Origin: Raphanus sativus
Lineage: Eukaryota; Streptophyta; Magnoliopsida; Brassicales; Brassicaceae
Reading direction: 5' to 3'
Assembly (NCBI RefSeq): GCF_000801105.2
Contig: NC_079514.1
Location: 15,602,293-15,666,292 of the forward strand
Length of the DNA stretch: 64,000 nucleotides
Shown here: in pieces, positions 32,363 through 44,316 of the stretch
How positions within the stretch are numbered: the stretch's first letter is position 1
How the letters are laid out: every line of letters starts with the position of its first letter
Program-made: the position numbers and the translations under genes
Notes under the pieces: model-generated
Told to the model about the DNA's origin: nothing
The model's input: only the letters and a program-made list of their open reading frames with translations
Databases searched by the model: none

Positions 32363-33818
32363 CTTCACTTATTCATATGTTTTGATTTGATAAAATAGAT
32401 ATCGTCGACAGATTTTGGATATACACAAAAGACCAGTTGATAACAAAACCATGTTCTTGATACGGCAAGAAATCGTGAAGCTTTGGTTTCATCGTTAATG
32501 CAGTCAGATGCCTGAAACAGAGAGACTCTATTGAATAAGGTAGACAAAAGCTACAACAGTTTGTACATTAGTCTCATTATTGCTTACTAGATATTTAATA
32601 CTAGTTCATTATTATGTAGTACACTTTTTTGCCTGCATCACGTTTTGACAATTAATTATTTTTGTTATCTTTCTTAAGAAATGTTATTGATTTCTACAGG
32701 TCTAGCTGTATTGTTTCTCTGGTGAAGTAACATACAGCTGAAATTAAACTACCTTGATACCTTTTTGCAGGATTTTAATAAGGGTCAAATTTTGTGAAAT
32801 TAGAATTCAATGTTCATGTCAGTCAATTAGATCAAAAACTGAGTTTGCTTCTGTTTATGGTATTCTCTGAGAAGTTGAAAAAGCATGGACATGAAAGAAG
32901 CAGGAAAGACAAAAAGCTCTATTGTGAAAGACAAACCAAGAATGAAGTGGACAAAAAAAGAGAACAGAGGTTATATCACTTGTCGTCAAGACATGTGAAG
33001 CAACAACATTTCTGCAACTAGGGTTATTTAACTTATTTTTCAGTTAAGTAAAACTAAGGTAAATTCCTCCACTAAAAGCTACTTGCTTTAATTAGTAAAG
33101 AACACTTTTTACTTGTACATTAGATAATCAATACACATATCTCCCTTCTCTCTCTCCTCTCAGAAAACATAAATTCGATATTATTTTCCCCGGAGACAAC
33201 GGCTATTAATACTGAAATGTACATACACTGCACCATCTCCAAGCACAATGGCAGAATCTAATATTTTAAATTTATGCAGACAGAACAATTAAAGCATTTT
33301 GGAGGTGAGATAAAAAGACTATACTAGATCTGAGTAGTACAGATATGAGAAGGTTCTCCCAGGAATCAAGGGTCAAGATCGTTTGATAAGACCCATAAGA
33401 TAAAAGAAAAAGATATAGGAGAGCTAATTCAATAAAATAAATTAATATCTTTCCAAATTTGTTTCTCCTTCTTCTTCTCTTTCTCGCTATCCAAAGAAGT
33501 CCAAGACAAATCTTTTTGTTACTTAGACTTCACTCAAAGAAAGAAAAAAAGAGTTTTATCTTTTGGGTTTATCCTCTGTTACTAGTCAAAGTTATCACTT
33601 TTTCTTCTTAAAAGAACTACAATTATAGTTAAGTGACTTAAGTCTTAAACCCATTTTTCTCATCTGTTTCTTGAACCCAAACCTGCTCTGCACTACCAGA
33701 CACCCGACAAAAAGGGAAGGTAGCTTCTTTCAAAAGAAAACAGAAACATACTCAAATATTTTCACTACCTCATAGGCTTCTCATAAAAACCTTTTCTTTT
33801 CACTCATATCAAACTGCC
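32363..33818. other. Spacer between PPR gene and CLE16, including the CLE16 promoter
   Basis: No further gene accepted. A 74-codon Lys-rich frame at 32,794-33,021 has no recognisable features. CT-rich tracts at 33,140-33,165 and 33,465-33,490 fit a promoter/leader. Confidence 0.45.
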
Positions 33819-34142
33819 ATGGAAGATTTTGTACGGAAAGAGCGTGACAAAAGAAGAAGAAGAAGAAAACGAGCAGCCGTCTCCACCATGTTCTTGTGGG
33901 GAACCTTGTTCTTCGCTCAGTTTTGTTTGTCTTCTTCATCAGCTCTGTCTCCTGATCAATATAATCACCAATCCTTCCCTTCACCAAGGAAGGCTGGTCC
34001 TTTCCACAAAACGGCTTCGTTTCAATCCCCCAGAGCCTCAGTGTCGTTCATGAGTCCACGTCGAGAAGAAGAAAACATAGATGATGTTTATAATGACGAC
34101 AAGAGATTAGTTCACACAGGTCCAAATCCACTCCACAACTAA
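33819..34142 (+). CDS. CLE16: CLE16 signalling peptide precursor
   Basis: Single exon, 107 residues. A basic N-terminus (KERDKRRRRRKRA) is followed by a hydrophobic segment (FLWGTLFFAQFCLSSSSA, about residues 29-46) that fits a signal peptide or anchor. A variable Ser/Pro-rich middle ends in the 12-residue CLE motif RLVHTGPNPLHN (residues 96-107) at the extreme C-terminus. CLE peptides are cut out, modified on the prolines (hydroxylation, arabinosylation) and sensed by CLAVATA1-type receptor kinases to control meristem cell fate. The motif is identical to what I recall for CLE16, and the gene sits next to the PPR gene as in Arabidopsis (At2g01505). Frame and motif are intact. Confidence 0.93.
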   Translation: MEDFVRKERDKRRRRRKRAAVSTMFLWGTLFFAQFCLSSSSALSPDQYNHQSFPSPRKAGPFHKTASFQSPRASVSFMSPRREEENIDDVYNDDKRLVHTGPNPLHN

Positions 34143-34720
34143 AAACTAGTTAGCATCACGTGTCTGGTTTCTCTTTTGAGCAATCGCCTGCAATATCTGC
34201 TTTTGAAATGTCTCCTTACTTCGGTAGAATTTTTATAATGTAATTTTTTTTGTTGTCAATATGAGATATAGATCATTATTGTTGGCTTTCTTGTCCCTTA
34301 ATTAGGCAAAGAAGTAATGATCTTGTGTCTTTGTTGTAACTCCTTTGCTTCAATGGTAACCATCGACCTTCAAGATCCAAGAATTACTGAAAACAGTTTT
34401 TTAATTTACTTATTTATTTAAATCAGAATGTTTAGAAGTTCCATATGTAAACACTAAACAGTAGTCTGAAGATTCGGATGCATGGATTTCTTCGAAGGAT
34501 CATGTTCTTTTGCATAAAAGAAGGTTGTCTTTTTGTGACAAGTGATTAAGTTAATGCTATATGTATGTATTTTATTGTTTTCTAACACTTGATGTTAGAT
34601 CTGTTCAAAGATTCCAAACTCCTAAACTATATAGTACTAGTAAAGTTGATGTTAATCGTATAGTTAAACGTCCATTTTAAAATTTATAAATGAACATGGA
34701 AGCTGTTAACTGCTTCTTAA
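34143..34720. other. 3' flank of CLE16
   Basis: AT-rich, no gene. It ends with TAA (34,718-34,720), the left target duplication of the next element. Confidence 0.5.
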
Positions 34721-34867
34721 AAGCATCAATATTACAAGGTCCTTATGGTTTGGTCCTTAGTACACATATGTATATATATGTATATGTATATATTATATAT
34801 GTATATGTATATATACACATGTGTGTACTAAGGACCAAATCATAAGGATCTTGCAATGTTGATGCTC
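34721..34867. mobile_element. 147-bp Tourist-like MITE forming a near-perfect hairpin
   Basis: TAA flanks both sides (34,718-34,720 and 34,868-34,870). The whole element folds back: AAGCATCAATATTACAAGGT at the left matches the complement of the right end with few mismatches, and the centre is (TATG)-rich. The TAA duplication and [AG]AGCATC ends fit PIF/Harbinger (Tourist). A transcript would make a long double-stranded stem. Confidence 0.85.
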
Positions 34868-35778
34868 TAAGGCTATTGAAAGAGGGAGAGCCAAAGACTT
34901 GAAATTTGGTGAATTTCATGCATAATCACTATTTAATCATAAGAGATGAGCTGCCCATTGTTTTGGATTTTGGATTTTTCATTATAAAAGAAAATACTAC
35001 ATACTTTTAGGTGGTGTATTAAGTATTAGATGTGTGTGGGTGTACTGACATGGATGTAAATTGTCTACTTATATATGCTGAATGATATATAATATACTAC
35101 GTCGAAACCATAATAATAGAATAGTCGGTAAAGAATTACATATCATAAAATTAATATTTTTAGAATTAATAATTACTCATATTATTTACTCACTTCATTT
35201 CGTAAAATTACATACTAGAGAAAAATTTTGTTTCAAAAATATATATTTTTTTATATTTTCAATGTATATTTTATTTACTAATTGCAAATTTCAAAAAAAA
35301 AATAATTACATTTATTAGATTTTTATTGGCTTAAAATTATAGAAAAAGATAATTACAAAAATATACATATATAAATGAGATTTAATATATTTTATTAATA
35401 TGTATGAAAAAATTAAAATATATGACATTTTGAAACAATATATGAATAGGCCATTGATGATTTAGCTTTAATGGTTTTATATAATTTGTTTGTGTTTGAA
35501 CTTTGAACTTAATGCTTCTCGATGGTGAGGCATGCCTGTCCCCAGTGACCGATCTATATTTATTTTCTCACAATTATATACTTACAAAACACATTTAATG
35601 CTCACATGAATACCAGTACTTGATTAATGATTCTCTTTGGCTAAGTAGACCTCAATGCAGAATTTCAAATCAACCGCATTAAAATTACAAATTGCTGAGG
35701 CAAAAAGAGTCAGTTGTTGACAAAAAAGTTAAAAATTTAATTTTCCTTTACAATAAAGAAAACATTGATTTGAAATAA
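34868..35778. other. AT-rich spacer left of the CACTA element
   Basis: No gene seen. It ends in TAA (35,776-35,778), the CACTA target duplication. Confidence 0.5.
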
Positions 35779-35789
35779 CACTACAAGAA

Positions 35790-36240
35790 AACAAATAATT
35801 AACGAGGGCCATTTTCCTCGTTAATTCATCGTAAAAGGATGTTTACGAGGAATTAACGAGGAAAAGCCTTTCGTCGTTTATCGTCCGTCGTAAAAAAAAA
35901 TTCGTCGCCAATTCCTCGTAACTTAGCGAGTTTTTTATTTCCTCGTAAAGACGAAGTCAATGTTTCGTCGTAAGTTCCTCGCCCCATTTCCTCGTAAATC
36001 ACTCGCCGATTTTCCTCGTACAAACCACGCGAAACACGCGTCGTTACTTACACGTAAGATCCTTGAAATCATATCCTCGTAAATTCGATGTAATATCCTT
36101 GAAAAGATTTCCTCGTAAAAACCTCGAAAACATTTCCTCGTAAAGCCCTCGAAAACATTTCCTCGTAAAATCCTCGAAAGCCTTTCCTCGTAAATTTCTC
36201 GGAAACCTTTTTGTCGTAAATAACTCGTAGACTTCCATTT
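35790..36240. repeat. CACTA subterminal repeat array (left)
   Basis: Dense, variably spaced CCTCGTAAA-type motifs in both orientations. The matching array of the right end is at about 43,980-44,310, and more copies lie at 38,390-38,660. In En/Spm such arrays bind the element's TnpA protein. Confidence 0.85.
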
Positions 36241-36418
36241 TTTGAATTAATAAAATATTATTTGATAAATATAATAATTATTAATTTAACAAAATAAATG
36301 TATTTAAATATTGGATTTATAAAAAAATTTTAAATAAAATTCAGAAGCAACAAAATATTTTATATATAATTAAGTTTTGGATTTTATAATACATAAACCG
36401 AAAAAAAAACAAAAAAAA

Positions 36419-38271
36419 CTAAGGCTCGTTCATCGCCTCGTAGAATTCCTCGCTCCTCCTCGTAACATCCTCCTCGTTATGTGTGCCCGATGACTCGCCT
36501 GGAATGGGATTTTGTTGTTTCATGTTCCTCAACAAAGCTTCCCATTCCGGATTTGTGGACGCTATAACGTCGATGAAGGCTTCGAGTCCACTCACACGGC
36601 TTTTGGTCGCGCCCAGCTCGGAACGCAACTGAGTGACTTCTTCGGTCTGTCTCTGAGCATAAGACGATGTCGCTCTCGGGACATCATTGACGGAACCGAT
36701 CCCCAACGTACGTCCCTTTTTCTTAGGGACAACCTTGAAAACAAAAAAATTATATTTGTTAGTTAAATTTAAAAAGTAAATTTAATCAATTAATAATTAA
36801 AAAGATATAATGTTAAAAAATTTACCTCCTCGTAAATCTTATCCACTTCAGTTGTGGATAAGGTAACTGGTAATCCGTCGCCGGACTGCTGGGTCAGCTG
36901 AGTCTGGCGCTCCTCAACCCGAGCAATTACGTTGTTGTAGATTTGCTCGGACTTGCCATCTAAAAACTGGCCCGCCTTGTTCTTGTGGGTCCGCTCGTAA
37001 AGTTCCGGAAGAGTCGGGAGACGTCCCAACTCTTTGGCCTAAAAACATTTAAGAAAATTGTTAGAAATATATTTAATAATATTAAAAATAATAATTAAAA
37101 AAATAAATATTTAATTACGTACCATTTTCAAACGGACACCGGCATGTGGTTTTTGGCCCGTAGAGTGTAGCATCGGACCGTTACCGTGCTCGTCTACCGT
37201 GTTACGGGCAGCAGCACAAATATTTGCGATCCTAATGGAGTTAGGATCCTTCCAGTAACGGATGAGGCCGTCCCAAACATCCGTGGTAAGCTCAGCGGGT
37301 TTGCCACGGGTGTACCCCTTGACGATCCAGGCACCCTTCCAGTTGCAAACCGTGTCCGACAAGCGAACTTGCGCCTTCTCGTAAAACGCCTTCCTCACTC
37401 TCTCACTGACCCCGATGGACCAATGATACTTTTGCTGCAAAAAAAAATTAATAATTAGTTAATAATAAAAAAAAAAATTTAATTAATAGAATTACTTACA
37501 GCGTAAATCTTGAACCACGTCTTTCGGATGTAGATAGGCGTCAATTTCCAGTTTGGATGCGCCATGGAGAAGTAACCTTTAATCGTCTCGGTTACATCTG
37601 TCGCAAGGGAATTGTCAACCCCAAACCTGGAAAAAATGAAAATTTAAATTATTTAATGAAGTTATAAATTAAAATAATTATTTAAAAAATACACTTACCA
37701 TAAAGTCCCGTCGGGTCTGTCGGGGTCTATGATTGGTAAACCAGCTCTGCCTGGCATACCGAGAATATCCTCGACAGTGTACTGCGAGAAAGGAACAGTA
37801 GGTGGCACCATGAGATCGGAATGAACAGCGGCGGGGATCTCAGGAGGAGCCATCAGAGGAGGCACCGGAGGAGCCATCGGAGGAGCCATCGGCTGAGGCA
37901 TCGGCTGAGCCATCGGCTGAGCCATCGGAGGAGGCATCGGAGGGAAGAAATGCTGAGTCTCGGGAACAGACTCCTGATCCGAAGAACCTGAACCGCCGGC
38001 ACCTGAAGAAGAACCTGGCGGGTCTAACTGACTACCAGGCTCACCGAATATCTCCCTGTAGTGAGCAGAAAGCATGTGCTGGCGAACCTGCAAAAATATA
38101 TTTTTTTTGAGATTATGATCTTTAATAATTAAAAAACTATCATCAATAATTTAAAAATCTATCTAACGAACATAAAATCCGTAAACCTATCTAAATTCTC
38201 TAAACTAACCACCTAAACTAACCACCTATCTAAATTGTCTAAACTAATAATGGGGGCGAGGAAATTACCAT
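36419..38271 (-). CDS. CACTA second gene, transposase_24 / TnpA-type protein
   Basis: Six coding exons on the minus strand: 38,271-38,269 (only the ATG), 38,087-37,699, 37,626-37,500, 37,434-37,123, 37,038-36,826 and 36,733-36,419. Every junction is GT-AG and the phases close, giving 452 residues. The N-terminal part is Pro/Met-rich (repeats of MAQPM / MAPPM), then comes the Ptta/En/Spm plant transposase region: [38 protein letters not shown] and [20 protein letters not shown]. The C-terminal part is a coiled coil ([20 protein letters not shown]) and an acidic tail. Proteins of this class are thought to bind subterminal motifs and assist the transposase. No lesion is visible. Confidence 0.88.
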
Positions 38272-38930
38272 TTTCGGAGGAGAGAGGAATGGGGAAGGAG
38301 TTGGAGACGAAATGGGGAGGAAGTGGAGAGGAAGTTGGGAGGAATGGACAGTGTGAGGTTTGTGAGGTTGTATATATAACTTACGGAGGTCTCGCAATTT
38401 CCTCGTAAGTTTACGAGGAATTAAAGAGGCCCGTGTTCCTCTTCCTCGTAAAAACCTCGTAAGTTTACGAGGAAATTGCGAGGCCCGTCCCAAATTAAAC
38501 GATAAATTAGCGAGGCCCGTCTTTTTGTTACTCGTAAAACCCTCGTAAGCTTACGAGGAAATTGCGAGGCCCGTCCCAAATAAAACGACGAAATATCGAG
38601 GCCCGTCTTTCTGTTCCTCGTAAATGCCTCGTAAGTTACGAGTTATTAACGAGGTTATTTTTTAAACCTCTAAACTCTAAACCCCAAACCTTAAACCCCA
38701 TCTTTCTTATATTCTACTTCATATATTCATAACATATCAAACCTCAAAATTTATAACCACAATTCTTTAACTTCTAATATCCATCTTTTTTTCTAATATA
38801 AACTTATACAAAATCAAATTATTTATTTAAATTTTTTATCTTAATTGCAACAAAAATATAATCCTTTGAAAATTTGAAAATATAATCCTTTGAAGATTTG
38901 AAAATATAATCATTTGAAGATTGGGATTTA

Positions 38931-40044
38931 GACAAAATAGATAAGAAAGATGGGGTTTGGGGTTTAGGGTTTAGGGGTTTAGACAATATATCTCGTTAAA
39001 ACCTCGTAAACCCACGTGGAAATAACGAGGAATTGAAAAAAAAAAAGAAAGCCTCGTTAATTCCACGTAAGCTTACGAGGTCCTTACGACGATTTGCGCT
39101 TACGTGGAATTAACGAGGCACGTGTATTTCTTTTTTTCTTCTTTCCTCGTTATTTCGTCGTAAATTACGAGGAATTAACGAGGTTTTCTTTCTAAACCTC
39201 TAAAATCAAAAACCCCAAACCACAAACACCATCTTTCCTATCTTCTACTCTTCATATTCCAATCTCAAACCTCAATCTTTTATTTTTCATTCAAAACCTC
39301 AAACTCAATATTCTTAACATTTCAAACCTCAATATTTATAATCACAATTTTTTAACTTCTAATATCAATCTCTTCTTCCTAATTTAAACTTATACAAAAT
39401 CAAATTATTTATTTAAATATAATCATTTGAAGATTTGAAAATATAATCATTTGAAGATTTGAAAATATAATCATTTGAAGATTTGAAAATATAATCATTT
39501 GAAGATTTGAAAATATAATCATTTGAAGATTTGAAAATATAATCTTTTGAAGATTTAAAAATATAATCTTTTGAAGATTTAAAAATATAATCTTTTGAAG
39601 ATTTAAAAATATAATCTTTTGAAAATTATAAAATTATTAATGGGGTTTGGAGTTTGGGATTTCGACAAAATAGATAAGAAATATGGGGTTTGGGGTTTAG
39701 GGTTTAGGGGTTTAGACAATATATCTCGTTAATACCTCGTAAACCCACGTGGAAATAACGAGGAACTGAAAAAAAAAAGAAAGCCTCGTTAATTCCACGT
39801 AAGCTTACGAGGTTGTTACGACGATTTGCGCTTACGTGGAATTAACGAGGCCCGTGTATTTCTTTTTTTCTTCTTTCCTCGTTATTTCGTCGTACATTAC
39901 GAGGAATTAACGAGGTTTTCTTTCTAAACCTCTAAAATCAAAAACCCCAAACCACAAACACCATCTTTCCTATCTTCTACTCTTCATATTCCAATCCCAA
40001 ACCTCAATCTTTTATTTTTCATTCAAAACCTCAAACTCAATATT
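38931..40044. repeat. 380-bp direct duplication inside the CACTA element
   Basis: 38,931-39,312 and 39,664-40,044 are almost the same sequence. Each starts GACAAAATAGATAAGAAA, passes through a telomere-like GGGTTTAGGGTTTAGGGG stretch, carries CCTCGT motifs and ends in CAAACTCAATATT. They are separated by a 24-bp tandem array. Confidence 0.9.
39416..39625. repeat. 24-bp tandem repeat, about nine units
   Basis: The unit AATATAATCATTTGAAGATT plus four bases is repeated head to tail. The last units share an A-to-T variant of the core (CTTTTGAAGATT), so the array grew in two steps. Isolated copies also occur at 38,866-38,925. Confidence 0.9.
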
Positions 40045-40108
40045 TTTTTTTTATAATCGAATCACATGCATTAAGTCTGAAAATCAATCATATTAAAACA
40101 CAAATACA

Positions 40109-43100
40109 TCAATCGGATACATTTTCGTCATCACTAGAAACATCATCATTTTCATTAAACTCGTCTTCAACAGCTTCGTCTGTGCCATCGTCGGTAAGAT
40201 CTTCATACTCATGATTATGCGGATCAATGAGAAGAATGTCATCAATTTGTTGTTCAGGTTCCTCGACTTCATTTATCTGTTCTTCTTGCAATGGTGGTTT
40301 TTCTCCACTTATGATTCGTCCTCGAGGTGTAACTTTGATCACGGATAACCAATTTATTCCCGATTCTCTCATCCGAGGGTATGGAAGGTAGCTAACTTGA
40401 TCTGCTTGTGAAGCTAAGATGAAAGGCTCGAATTTGTTGTACCTGAAAATAAAGAAAACATAGAAGTAAGCTTATTCTGCTCATGTATGCCAAATAAAGA
40501 ATTTGTTGTACCTTCGTCCACCATTGACTTCAACTACACCGAATTTGTTAAACCGAACACCTCTGTTGACGACGGGGTCGAACCACTCACATTTGAAGAG
40601 GACGCATTTCAGCTTCAATATCCCTGGAAATTCCACTTCGATAATCTCTGTCAAGATACCGTAGAAATCGGTTTCCCCTTTCACACATATTCCATAGTTA
40701 CTGGTCGCCCGCTGTCTACCATACTCATATGTGTGAAAAGTATAGCCTCGTGTGAAATACATCTGTGAAGTGGTGACCTTTACATGTGGAGATTGAATTA
40801 CTTCATGTAACCACTTAGGATAATCTGCATCGTCGTCAAAATCAACCTGCAAAAACAAAGTGAATGTTAAAATACAAATCATTTATGAATAAAGAGTTTG
40901 AGTTAATACCTGACTCTTCAACCACTTTATAAAGTGTTGATCTTTCCTTTTGTCTACGTCAGTTGTGGATATACCAGGGAATATTTCTTCGACTTGTGAA
41001 ACAAATAGGCTGTAAAATCACATTTTATATTAATTAATATTTGGCAATTATATATATGTGTTAATTTATATATACGTGTCCATTTATGTTACCTTTCAAA
41101 ATAACGAATCAATGGATCCTCACAATTAAGTAGAATATAGGTGTGTGCACTATGAGCGTCTTCTTCACTCGACCACCAAACCTCTTTTGATTTTCCACCC
41201 AGTCGCCCAATCTGGCTAAAGATGTCTGGAACACCAGCAACTGCGTACGTTGGCGCGACACCACCATCATCATATCTCCTTGGAGCTCTTTTCCGAGTAC
41301 GTACTTTTGACGCAAAGTAGTACGATGTGAAGTGCGAAGTTTCTTCCGTCAAACTTCCAGCAATTATAGAACCTTCAACCTTTGCAAGGTTCTTTGCTTT
41401 TCCCTTCAAATATTTCATGGCTCGCTCATACTGATACATCCATCCATAATGTACAGGTCCACGAAGCAATGCCTCATATGGAAGGTGGACAGCTAGATGC
41501 TCCATTACGTCAAAAAACCCAGGAGGAAATATCTTCTCCAAGTTGCACAATAAGATGAGAATGTTCTCTTGAAGCTGTTCCACGACTTCTACTTTAAGGG
41601 TGCGGGTGCTCAGATCCCTGAAAAATGCTCCAATGCCTTGTATATTCCAAAAACAATTATACACATATTAGTCATATATATTTCAAACTAAATCATTATA
41701 TATAAAATAATTGCAATAATAAATATAGTATCTGCAAGTGCTTCATGTACGTTTGTAGGAAGTAGCTCCGCAAAAGCAAAGGGAAGTAGTCGTTGCATAA
41801 AGACATGACAGTCATGACTCTTCATCCCGGAGAACTTTTGACCCTTTTCAACGCATCTAGACATTTTAAAACATACCCATCGGGGAATTTCACTTCTGAT
41901 GCTACCCAGTTGAACAACACCGACTTTTTTTCTGAAGACAATCTGAATATCGGAACAGGAACTTGCCCATTGCTGTTTATATGTAACTCGCTTCTTAAGC
42001 AAATATCCAGCAAGTCTAACCTCGATTTTATGTTGTCTTTTGTCTTCCCCGGGACATTCAATATTGTATTCATGATGTTCTCAAAGAAATTCTTCTCTAT
42101 ATGCATCACATCGAGGTTGTGGCGCAGAAGAAGATCCTTCCAATATGGCAACTCCCAAAATATACTCTTCTTGTGCCAGTTGTGATGAACACCGTAAGAA
42201 TCAGGCATATTAGGGGGAACATGCCAATTACCACCACGAGGAACTGTTTCCAAAGCTCCATAGTAATCGAGTTGCTTTTCAGTTTCTTCTCCAGTTAAAT
42301 ATGGAGGAGGAGTGTCTCTCACAACCCTTTTGTGCCTAAACAATGTCTTGTTTCTTCGGTACGGATGGCCAATGGGAAGAAATCTACGATGACAATCGAA
42401 CCAACTTGTCTTCCTCCCATTCTTCAGTTGAAACGCATCTGTCGCTCCATTACAATATGGACAAGCTAATCTTTCATGTGTAGTCCATCCCGACAACATC
42501 CCATAGGCAGGAAAGTCGCTTATGGTCCACAAAAGCATCGCTCGCATCGTGAAATTCGTCTTCGTTGAGCAGTCATACGTCCTCTCCCCTGTTGACCATA
42601 AATCCTTCAACTCTTTTATCAGTGGTTGCAGGAAAACATCCAGCGACCTTTTAGGATGTTTCGGACCAGGTATTAATATGGTCAAGAATAGCAACTCCCG
42701 TTGCATGCACATCTCCGGTGGCAGGTTGTATGGCGTAAGAAAGACTGGCCACAATGAATATTGTCTCCCTGACATTCCGAATGGACTAAATCCATCTGTG
42801 CATAATCCGAGATACACATTCCGGATATTGCTAGCGAATTCCGGATATAGTTTGTTAAAATGTTTCCAGGCTCTTGCATCTGATGGATGTGTCATCTCAC
42901 CATCCGTCTGAGTATGCTCGGCATGCCATCTCATCTTTCCAGCAGTCTGCTCTGATTGGTACAATCTTTTCAATCTGTCTGTAATTGGTAGGTACCACAT
43001 CCTTTGGTACGGTACCCTATTACGTCCCCGTCCTTGCGGCTTGAATCGTGGCTTCTTGCAGAATCGACATTCTTCTAACTTCTCATCATTTCCCCAGTAG

Positions 43101-43840
43101 ATCATGCAGTTGTCGATGCAAACATCTATCATCTCCGAAGGCGACCCAAGACTATACACCAGTTTCTGAATCTCATAATAAGAATCAGCAGACACATTGT
43201 CTTCCGGCAAATACTCTTTGAACAAGTCTGCCCATTCATTCATGCAACTTTCAGGTAGATTGTGATCAGTTTTAATATTCATCATTCTAGCAGCCAACGA
43301 CAATTTAGAGAGACCTTCTCTACAACCACTGTAAAGTGGTTGATTCGCCGCATTTAACATTTCATAAAACTTTTTTGCATCTATGTTAGGTTCTTCATCT
43401 TCATCATGAGCTACAAATGCATCAGTTACCATATCATGAACCCTATCAAAATCTACCATCTGCTCTTCCTGATGGTAACTAGGTTCATTATGCAAATGAA
43501 GAGCAACCGGTTCTTCCTGAAAATTGCTATTACTACTACTAGCTTCATTCTGATCATAATTATTATAACCTTCTCCATGTTGAAACCAGATATAGTAATT
43601 TGGCGTGAAACCTCTATTTATTAAATGCTTCCAAACATTTTCACGATTTGCCAATTTCGAATTGTTGCATTTCCGACATGGACAGAACATCTTACCGCTT
43701 TCTAGGGCGAGCGGTGTGGAATCTGCTTGATGCATAAATGTCTCCAGTCCTGCAATGTATTCTTTCGTCACTCTCCCGTTAGCATCTCTATGCATATACA
43801 TCCACCTCCGCAACTCGTAGACATTCCCGGAGCCTGACAT
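40109..43840 (-). pseudogene. CACTA transposase (TNP2 / TnpD-type), one-base frameshift
   Basis: Five exons on the minus strand: 43,840-41,732, 41,636-41,093, 41,009-40,910, 40,846-40,512 and 40,442-40,109. With one base restored the total would be about 1,140 residues. Order: a Transposase-associated N-terminal zinc region (CPCRKCNN, FTPNYYIWFQHGE), the Transposase_21 core (MRWHAEHTQTDGEMTHPSDA, GLCTDGFSPFGMSGRQYS, LLWTISDFPAYGMLSGW), a DUF4218 region (FPPGFFDVMEHLAVHLPYEA), a DUF4216 region (MYFTRGYTFHTYEYG, LFKCEWFDPVVNRGV) and an acidic tail. The frame shifts by one deleted base at about 41,867, turning FPDGYV into a run ending at a stop at 41,822. The expected donor of intron 1 reads AT instead of GT (41,731-41,730). 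The other junctions are canonical. This protein would cut and join the element's ends, so the copy is probably dead as a source of transposase. Confidence 0.88.
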
Positions 43841-44316
43841 TTTTTTCCTTTCACGTTTTTCTTTTTTTTCCTTGTTGGTGTGTTTAAAATGATGTTGAAA
43901 CTTCCATATTTATAGAAAATTTTCGAATCTGGTAGTTGAAGTTTTGCGATGAATTTGCGAGGAAAAGGTAGGTAGCAAAAAAAAACGTGCTTTAAAATTC
44001 CTCGTTAAGTTCACGTATATCATTTCCTCGTAAAGGTGACGTAAATTTACGTTGATTTAACGAGGAAAGTATATTTCCACTTTTCCTCGTAAAAATAATG
44101 CAAGCTTTACGTGGTCTTTACGAGGAAAGTGTATTTCCTCGTAAATACCACGTAATGTTACGTGGGCTTTACGACAAAAAACTGTCTTCGTTAGTTTACG
44201 AGGAAATAACGAGGTTTATTTCTTTCTTTGTAAATTCCTCGTAAGTTCCTCGTAAATTTACGAGGATTATATTTCCTCGTTAACTTTCCTCGCCAAAATG
44301 CTGTTTTCTTGTAGTG

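Larger units (their letters stand above)
35779..44316 (-). mobile_element. CACTA (En/Spm) transposon, 8.5 kb, near intact
   Basis: It begins CACTACAAGAAAACA and ends with the perfect complement TGTTTTCTTGTAGTG, with TAA on both sides as the 3-bp target duplication. Both subterminal regions and an internal block are packed with CCTCGTAAA / TTTACGAGG motifs, the expected binding sites for the TnpA-type protein. Two genes lie on the minus strand: a TNP2-type transposase (40,109-43,840) and a transposase_24 / TnpA-type gene (36,419-38,271). All structural parts of an autonomous element are present. The transposase gene has one frameshift and one likely donor mutation. Confidence 0.96.

Noticed and set aside
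32794..33021. 74-codon Lys-rich frame after the PPR gene
   Set aside because: No domain, signal peptide or splice context; composition fits chance in AT-rich DNA.
39400..39640. CRISPR-like array
   Set aside because: The 24-bp units are adjacent with no spacers, inside a eukaryotic transposon; it is a simple tandem repeat.
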